Shown one piece after another: positions 19,810 through 24,833 of a DNA stretch of 24,833 nucleotides. This stretch comes from Auxenochlorella pyrenoidosa. Lineage: Eukaryota; Chlorophyta; Trebouxiophyceae; Chlorellales; Chlorellaceae. The position numbers were made by a program, and so were the translations under genes. Position 1 is the first letter of the stretch. Each line of letters starts with the position of its first letter. The stretch lies in contig KQ482039.1 of the NCBI GenBank assembly GCA_001430745.1, positions 152,631 to 177,463 on the forward strand, given 5' to 3'. The notes under the pieces are model-generated. The model ran no database searches. It was not told where the DNA came from and was given only the letters and a program-made list of their open reading frames with translations.

Positions 19810-20016
19810 ATTTGCAGCGTGCACGTCATGCCGCCGCCAACCCTCCTCCGTCCTCACGTATCCCAGCCTCGGCAGCCTTGCCTTGCCTTCCAGCGCACCC
19901 AGGCACGCCCTGGAACCTTGCAGACTGCCAAGGATCACCGGAGGTGCTGCTCACAGCGCCCCAGGCCCACTCTGCTGCCAGAGCCCAGTCAGACCGCTGG
20001 AGGCTGCACACAGAGT
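19810..20016 (+). repeat. duplicated block upstream of gene B (probable 5'UTR exon), copy 2
   Basis: This matches the block upstream of gene A (see 17063-17260): two exact anchors of 14 and 16 bases in the same order, then weaker similarity to GGCTGCACACAGAGT. That is followed by GTGAGG at 20017. A CAG ending at 20245 leaves a 17-base leader before the gene B ATG, as in gene A. Confidence 0.6.
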
Positions 20017-20262
20017 GTGAGGCCAACGGGGAAGAGTGCGGAAAAGGAGGGACGGGGCTGTCGAGGGGGGTTGGCCTGCTGCTCGCTGCCGCTCCGATCG
20101 CTCAGCGGCAGCCCGGTGCCGGGCGCCTCTTGCTGGGTCATTGTGGAGAGGTGACAGCACACCATGCCTTACATTGCCCATGTCGACGGCCCTAACCCCT
20201 GAATAGAATGCACATTGCTGAAGCCCTCCTTCCCGTCCCGCGCAGGCAGTGCCCCTGACGCC

Positions 20263-21003
20263 ATGCTGGCTCTGCCGTTGGCAACGTCCGCCAGGCCGGC
20301 CCCCGCGGCGCTGCAGCTGCAGCACCCAGCTCAGCGCCGCGTGAAGCTGTCGGCGGCGACGCCGGTGGGGCGTGGCTTCCTGGCCCCAAGCGGTGAGTGA
20401 GGGTTGAGGGAGCGCCTCGCTGCTGTGCACCTAGCGGCCCGCTTGCTGTGAGGAGGCGCGCCAGGGGAACGCGCGCACGTTTAGCCTGCTATGCTTAAAC
20501 TACCACCGTTTCGTCGCAGCTGCCATCAGCCCCAGTGCCACTTCCCCCCACCTGCCTGCTGCAGCCCCCGCGCCCAGGCGCCGCGCCTGCCACGCCGCGC
20601 AGCAGCCCGCTGAGCCAGCTAGCCCTGGGGCAGCTCGTCCGGCCCCAGCAGCAGTGGTGGGCAGCCCCGCGGGGGCCCTTTTGATGAAGAGCTAATGGCA
20701 TGGCGCCTGGTGGGCCTGGCAGCGGCCCTGGTACTGCAGGTGATCCTGTACAAGGTGATCTACTGGATCCCGGTGCTCGGGAAGCTGCTCTGGTGGTGCA
20801 GCGCGGCATATCTGCTCTCGGGCCTGTACACGACGTTCAAGGGAAGTGCTGTGCTGCCGCCGCTGGCTCGCCGAGTGCGCCACCAGCAGCGCCCACAGGG
20901 TGCGCTCGCCGAGGGGGGCCGGCCCCTGAGCGTTTGCTCTGCCGTTCCACCCTCTGTTCTGCACCACCGACAGCTTTCCCGCCCTGGCTGTCGCTCTTTG
21001 TAA
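20263..21003 (+). CDS. gene B: membrane protein with probable transit peptide, apparent frameshift; paralog of C and A
   Basis: Exon 1 is 20263-20392 (targeting-like, TSARPAPAALQLQHPAQ), ending in phase 1 at G/GTGAGT. Exon 2 starts at 20520 and reads RRRACHAAQQPAEPAS, which matches gene C's second exon (RRACAAAQQPA). That frame stops at 20693-20695. The homologous membrane domain MAWRLVGLAAALVLQV, then ILYKVIYWIPVLGKLLWW, lies in the neighbouring frame from 20695. Over about 46 residues from this Met it aligns without gaps to gene C with about 22 identities (counted by eye). One missing G in the run 20671-20675 would explain the break. Other options are assembly error, a real pseudogene, or a short non-standard intron. 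The second frame ends at TAA 21001-21003. The last 55 or so residues have no counterpart in C. Confidence 0.55.
20999..21003 (+). terminator. TGTAA polyadenylation signal at the end of gene B
   Basis: TGTAA overlaps the stop of the membrane-domain frame of gene B. It may mark the true 3' end, in which case the final coding stretch could be shorter than drawn. Confidence 0.45.
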
Positions 21004-21549
21004 AGCAGCAGCACACCTGAAGAAAGCTCCCTGACCTGCGAGAGGGACTCCAGGAATTGAAATGGGGCGGCCCGAGAGTCCCCGCCGCCAGCCTGCAGCA
21101 TATGGCGAGCAACATCCCAGCTGCATCGCGAGTGCTCAGCCTGAAGAGGCAGCGATGACTAAGGCACGGGCTGTGGAACAGCTGCCAGACCGGCTGCTGG
21201 CTCCTCCACCACCTGAGCCACTCAGCGTCGCTGAATCAGTCACACCAAATGGGAGAGGCTGGCCAGTGTACAGGTACAAGAGGCAGGCAGGCATAGCAGG
21301 GCAGGCAGGCACAGGAAGGGGCCGGGAAGAGCGACGGAGTGAGGTCTCATGATACAAGAGAGCGTTGGGAGCGCAGCCAGCGGGAGGCAATATGGCCAGG
21401 GCGGGCATGGCATAAAGCGGATCTGGGGCGACGGGCGTGCCGTGGGCCTGGCAGGGGCCATTGCATACAGCAAGTGGGCAGCGGCAGCGCTAGGCATCAT
21501 ACAAACACACCAAAACACTGCAGGACATCAAGTGGCATGCCAGGCCACA
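21004..21549. other. convergent spacer between genes B and C
   Basis: These 546 bases lie between two tail-to-tail genes. A GGCAGGCA-type short repeat occurs near 21282-21316. I see no gene, and no minus-strand TGTAA for gene C. Confidence 0.5.
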
Positions 21550-22188
21550 TCATATGAACACAGTACAGGAGGTCAGGTACGGTGCGGAGCCCCAAAAGAA
21601 CCACGGCCCAAACGCTGGAATCCAGAAGACAAGCTTGTAGATGATCACCATCATTACCACAGCTGCCGCAAAGCCTGCCAGGCGGTACTTCATTTTCCGA
21701 TCCTGCTTGAACTTTAACTGTAGCCACTGGAACACCGGCCAGCGCGTGTCTCCGCCCCCCCCGCACGTGCAATTACAGCTGCCGCTGCCAGCCGGCGCGC
21801 TGCCCTGGGGCTCCCCAGATGCTGCAGGCTGCTGCGCGGCGGCGCAGGCGCGGCGCCAGCGCCCGAGGCCTGCAACAAGAAGCGGGAGAGCGGTGGCAGC
21901 AGCAGGGATGCATATGGGCATGGGCTTGAGCGAAGCGGCAAGCCCGGCAGGGTGCACCTCCCCGCGGGCTCCACTGCTGGGTGCCATCTGGGTGCAATGT
22001 AACGACGGATGCTTTGCACGCTCACCGCTAGGCATCTGGAAGCCGTGACGCGCTGTCAACAAGAAGGCAGCCGCAAACAGCGCCGGCGTCGATGGCGGGC
22101 GGACACACTGCAGCTGTTGTTGGGCCCGGCGCTGCAGCTGCGCCCCAGCAAGGGGCATCCTGGCTGTCGAGTACGACACAGCGAGCAT
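21550..22188 (-). CDS. gene C: small membrane protein with probable transit peptide, paralog of B and A
   Basis: On the minus strand, exon 1 is 22188-22026 and exon 2 is 21869-21550, 483 nt coding 160 residues. The intron 22025-21870 (GTGAGC...GTTGCAG, phase 1) is 156 bases and free of stops, so an unspliced 212-residue reading is also open. Exon 1 carries STARMPLAGAQLQRRAQQ, closely like the first exons of A and B and in the style of a transit peptide. Exon 2 has RRACAAAQQPAASGE, a Gly/Cys patch and an aromatic stretch WPVFQWLQLKFK. It ends with the hydrophobic domain MKYRLAGFAAAVVMMV, then IIYKLVFWIPAFGPWFFW, which is shared with B. A Pro-Gly break in the middle suggests a hairpin of two short helices. 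The layout weakly recalls CURT1/CAAD thylakoid proteins; I do not assert that assignment. Confidence 0.65.
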   Translation of the reverse strand: MLAVSYSTARMPLAGAQLQRRAQQQLQCVRPPSTPALFAAAFLLTARHGFQMPSGERAKHPSLHCTQMAPSSGARGEVHPAGLAASLKPMPICIPAAATALPLLVAGLGRWRRACAAAQQPAASGEPQGSAPAGSGSCNCTCGGGGDTRWPVFQWLQLKFKQDRKMKYRLAGFAAAVVMMVIIYKLVFWIPAFGPWFFWGSAPYLTSCTVFI

Positions 22189-22744
22189 GGCCGCAGAAGC
22201 GCCGGCTGCTGGGCCGGGGAGGAGGGCAAGCCCGCGTTCTCGACGCTGCTATGCAGAGCTCGCTTACGATCACGTCTTCGAGAACAAGGGACGGGTGGAC
22301 GGCGAGGCGAGGAGCGGCCGTGCCCAGGGACCCAGGCTGTTGGGCCTGCGCTGGGCACGTCGCCGCCCCGCTGGCGTGAGGAGCCAGATGGTGTAGCATG
22401 CCGATGGCCGGGCCAGGCGTCCAGCATGACAGGCAGACCTGTCATGGCACAAGGATTACATCATGTCAATTTCCTGGCATGCTAGGTCCTGGGCAGCCCG
22501 CATGCTCGCAGTGCGCCGAAGCGTGATGTGAGCCCTACACCAGTCGTGTGCATGAATCTGCCGTGAAAATTAGAATGCGAACTGTTTCATCGCGCAGGAG
22601 CCGGTGCAAAAAGCGTACATAGGTTGTGGCAGGTTGCTGGCAATGAAACTTTAAAAAATTTGGGACGGCTTGGGAGGTAAAACACCGAAATATAAAGCGA
22701 CTGCTTGTTTTGACGGTCCGTGGCGAGGCTGCTGCTGCCGGGTG
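22189..22744. other. spacer between gene D 3' end and gene C start
   Basis: About 550 bases containing the gene D 3'UTR (AT-rich near 22640-22690) and presumably the gene C promoter. No further gene is seen. The upstream block found at A and B was not recognised here. Confidence 0.45.
22456..22460 (-). terminator. TGTAA polyadenylation signal for gene D (minus strand)
   Basis: TTACA on the plus strand is TGTAA on the minus strand. It lies about 285 bases beyond the proposed gene D stop at 22745, a plausible 3'UTR length. Confidence 0.4.
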
Positions 22745-24833
22745 CTAGTGTGGCTGCGCATGGCCCACGCCTGCGTTGCTGAGCAGCGATCGTAGGCTGT
22801 CCAGGAGGCCTGCAGCGCAATGGGGCATGCCGGCGGGCGCTTGCACGTGAGCAACCTGCCTGTGCAGCCACCGCTGGCTGCCTCTGAAGGGCCCAGCAGT
22901 GCAGCAGCAGGCAACAGGCTGCACCTCATTGGACTGTCCGGCTTGCTGCACCTGCTGCTGCCATGCACCACAAAGCCCCACGACTGCCGAAAACCCGATA
23001 CCACCATCGCTGCTGCATGCCCCCCTGCCCTACCTGGCACAGACGCTAGGTCCAGGGCAGCCAAGCTGCTCGGCTGCCCCTGCAGGCTGCTGAGAGACAG
23101 GGGCCCCAGGCTGTCAAGGCCGGACAGCAAGTTGCCAGCCGCCGCGGCCTCGGCAGCTGCTTGCACGGCACTCCCTGCAGCTCTGCTGTGGCTGGCGCAG
23201 CCGCTGTCGGCGCGCGGCCCAGGCGCGGCGCTGAAGGCTTTGGCTGCTGCAGCCAGGAGCTCTACCTCCCTGCTGGCCCCGCTGGCTTCAAAGGGGACTG
23301 CCGGCGGAGGCGGCGCCAAGGGGGCTGCCCCGATGAACGCGCTACACAGCGGGTCCAGCGGCTGCGAGTGCCGCGCTGGGCCCCCGTTCTGGTCCTGCGC
23401 TGGTCCAGCTGCCCCTGGCTGCTGCCGCTGCTGCGGGTCAGCCTCCTCGTCTTCCTCCGCCTCCTCCTGCCCGCCCTGCAGCTGCAGCTCCGGCTCTGCC
23501 TTGGGCTGCTGCGGCTCCCCCGGCTGCTGCTGCTGCTGCTGCAGTTCCTCGCCGGCATTGCCCGATCCAACCAGTGGGCTCCCACTGCTGCAGGGATCGT
23601 GTGCGTCGCCCGACTGACCTCCCTGGCCGGCCGCCGACGGCTGCCCTCCCTCCGATGCCCCAGCACTGCCGCCGACGCCGGGCTGGCCGCTGCCGGCCGG
23701 GCCGTGGCCACCTGGCTGGCTGCCAGAGCCGCTGCTGTCGCTGCCCCCGGCCTGGCCGCTGTGGCTGTGCAATGGGTGTGTGCCAGTGTAACCGTCAGCT
23801 GCAGTCTGCACGCTGGCAGGGGCCTCGGTGGGAGGAGCTTCGCCTGTGCTGGGCTTGAGGTCGGCTTGCGCCGCTGGCGACGGCTGGCTGGCCTGCAGCT
23901 GGCGCTGCACCTGGCGCAGCCTCTGCAGCAGCGCCGGCTGCCCCAGGCTGGGACCGCTGCCGGCAGCATGCCCGGGGGCGTCATTGGCTGGAGCCAGGTC
24001 GGCAGCCGGCAGCGCCGCCAGTTGCTGCACGGGCACGCGCAGCACGGCTGCGGGCAGGGGGGGCAAAGCCAGGGCGAGTGGTGTGTTGGTGTGGCTGGAG
24101 GGCAGCTGTGCTGCGCCCAGGCTTGATGTTGACATGCGGTGAGCCAGGCGGGGTGCGGCACGGCCAGGCCAGCGAGGGCGCGCCTGTGCCCCTGCCAAAC
24201 ACGCAGCCGCCAAGGCCGCAGCAGCCAAAGACGCAGCCGCCAAGGGCGCAGCCACCAAAGACGAAGCCGTCAAAGGCGCAGCCGCCAGGGACCACAAGGG
24301 GTGTGCCTCACCTTTGAACAGCCTCAGCGCCGCGCTGTCCTCCCCCTCTGGGCTGCCAGGGAAGACAAGGTCCCAGTCGTCCCTGCGGGCAGGGCAGCAC
24401 AAGCAGGCAGGCACGTGGGTGATGCTACACCAGACAGCTCAGGCAGGCCAGCAGAGAAACCAGCTTCTCCACTCAACAACAGCATTTCGTGCAAGGCAGC
24501 GCCGCACAGCCCCTACCGAGCCCGCACCCCACCCCAGCAAGGCGCGCACCCGTCGCTCCAGCAGGCCTGCCCCGCCCGCGGGTGCGTGCCCAGCCGGCCC
24601 GCCGCCACCGCCGGAAGGCCATCCCAGCACTCGAGCAGCACCCCCGCTGTGCCGTACACTACAATGCGCAGCGCCGGCGCCAGGCCGCCCGGCGTCAGCG
24701 CCGCCACAGCGGCGGCCAGGTCGGCGCGAGCCTCGGAAGAGGCCCCGGCCTCCAGCGCCGCGGCCGCCACGCCCCCCACGGGCACCAGCACGCGCACCAG
24801 CAGCGCGCCGGCGGGGTGCAGCACGGCGCTGCC
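22745..24833 (-). CDS. gene D: unrecognised protein with acidic Gln/Gly-rich disordered region, 5' end outside window
   Basis: Minus-strand exons are 24833-24550 (partial), 24382-24312, 24047-23034 and 22809-22745, 1434 nt or 477 residues to the stop. The first visible exon reads as folded sequence (GALLVRVLVPVGGVAAAALE, then ALRIVVYGTAGVLLECWDG). The next has DDWDLVFPGSPEGEDSAALR. The large third exon begins AVLRVPVQQLAALPAADLAP, with a possible coiled coil LLQRLRQVQRQLQAS. It then becomes a long Gly/Ser/Pro region, a poly-Gln run (near 23528-23545), an acidic patch and another helical Ala-rich part. The tail is GLLDSLRSLLSNAGVG. The donor of the first exon is ambiguous (24549 or a GT further downstream, same phase). 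I do not recognise the family. A regulatory or scaffold role would fit the disorder but is unproven. Confidence 0.55.
23528..23545 (-). repeat. CTG/CAG repeat coding poly-Gln in gene D
   Basis: Plus-strand CTG repeats encode consecutive Gln residues on the minus strand within the disordered region of gene D. Neighbouring codons add more Gln. Confidence 0.75.
24048..24311 (-). other. stop-free in-frame intron of gene D carrying a minisatellite
   Basis: GTGAGG at the donor and CCCGCAG at the acceptor bound 264 bases (88 codons) with no stop in the coding frame. Retention would insert an Ala/Leu-rich segment with a five-residue periodicity. Splicing is the likelier default because the phases fit (G/GT...AG/CC). 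Confidence 0.5.
24203..24292. repeat. 15-bp tandem repeat, six units
   Basis: Six consecutive 15-base units resembling GCAGCCGCCAAGGRC start at 24203, 24218, 24233, 24248, 24263 and 24278. They lie inside the stop-free intron of gene D. The period keeps the reading frame, giving LAAAx-type pentapeptides on the minus strand. Confidence 0.85.

Noticed and set aside
22820..23617. plus-strand 265-residue frame opposite gene D
   Set aside because: Cys/Ser/Leu-rich composition is the complement of Gln/Gly/Ala codons in gene D; no splice logic or domain.
1..24833. CRISPR arrays, rRNA, tRNA, bacterial operons
   Set aside because: No regularly spaced repeats with unique spacers, no tRNA B-box with matching arms, no ribosomal sequence noticed; gene structure is eukaryotic.

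Overview
This window looks like nuclear DNA of a green alga. It is probably a Chlorella-like or other GC-rich chlorophyte; that placement is an inference. The evidence is high GC content, many short exons separated by GT-AG introns with CTGCAG-type acceptors, Ala/Gln/Ser/Gly-rich low-complexity coding segments, and TGTAA motifs (the chlorophyte polyadenylation signal) downstream of some stop codons. I see no bacterial operon structure, rRNA, tRNA or CRISPR. All gene models were assembled by eye from splice sites, reading phase and protein resemblance, so exon edges need transcript support.

Layout, left to right. (1) 64-673, + strand: last three exons of a monothiol glutaredoxin, cut by the window edge. 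(2) 968-3702, +: a nine- or ten-exon type II (GrsT-like) thioesterase with a Ser-Asp-His triad and two GC-AG introns. (3) 3977-5253, +: a small putative secreted protein of unknown function. (4) 5573-12839, +: a 20-exon gene for a WD40-repeat protein of about 1047 residues, with a very acidic N-terminal linker and a C-terminal helical motif that may be SOCS-box-like. (5) About 12.84-15.73 kb: a gene-free island with perfect hairpins, a purine-rich tract, small tandem repeats and an AT-rich patch. (6) 15.75-16.57 kb: a 5'-truncated, stop-containing LINE-type retrotransposon remnant. (7) 17.5-22.2 kb: three small genes, A(+), B(+) and C(-), which appear to be paralogs. They share a first exon that reads like an organelle targeting peptide, and each encodes a membrane-spanning C-terminal part. 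(8) 22745-24833, - strand: the 3' part of an unrecognised Ala/Gln/Gly-rich gene that runs off the right edge.

The genes do not form an obvious pathway. The most coherent new signal is the A/B/C family. A and B also share a duplicated upstream region and a probable 5'UTR intron. B and C face each other tail to tail and carry a clearly homologous hydrophobic domain, but B appears to have a one-base frameshift in a G run just before it.
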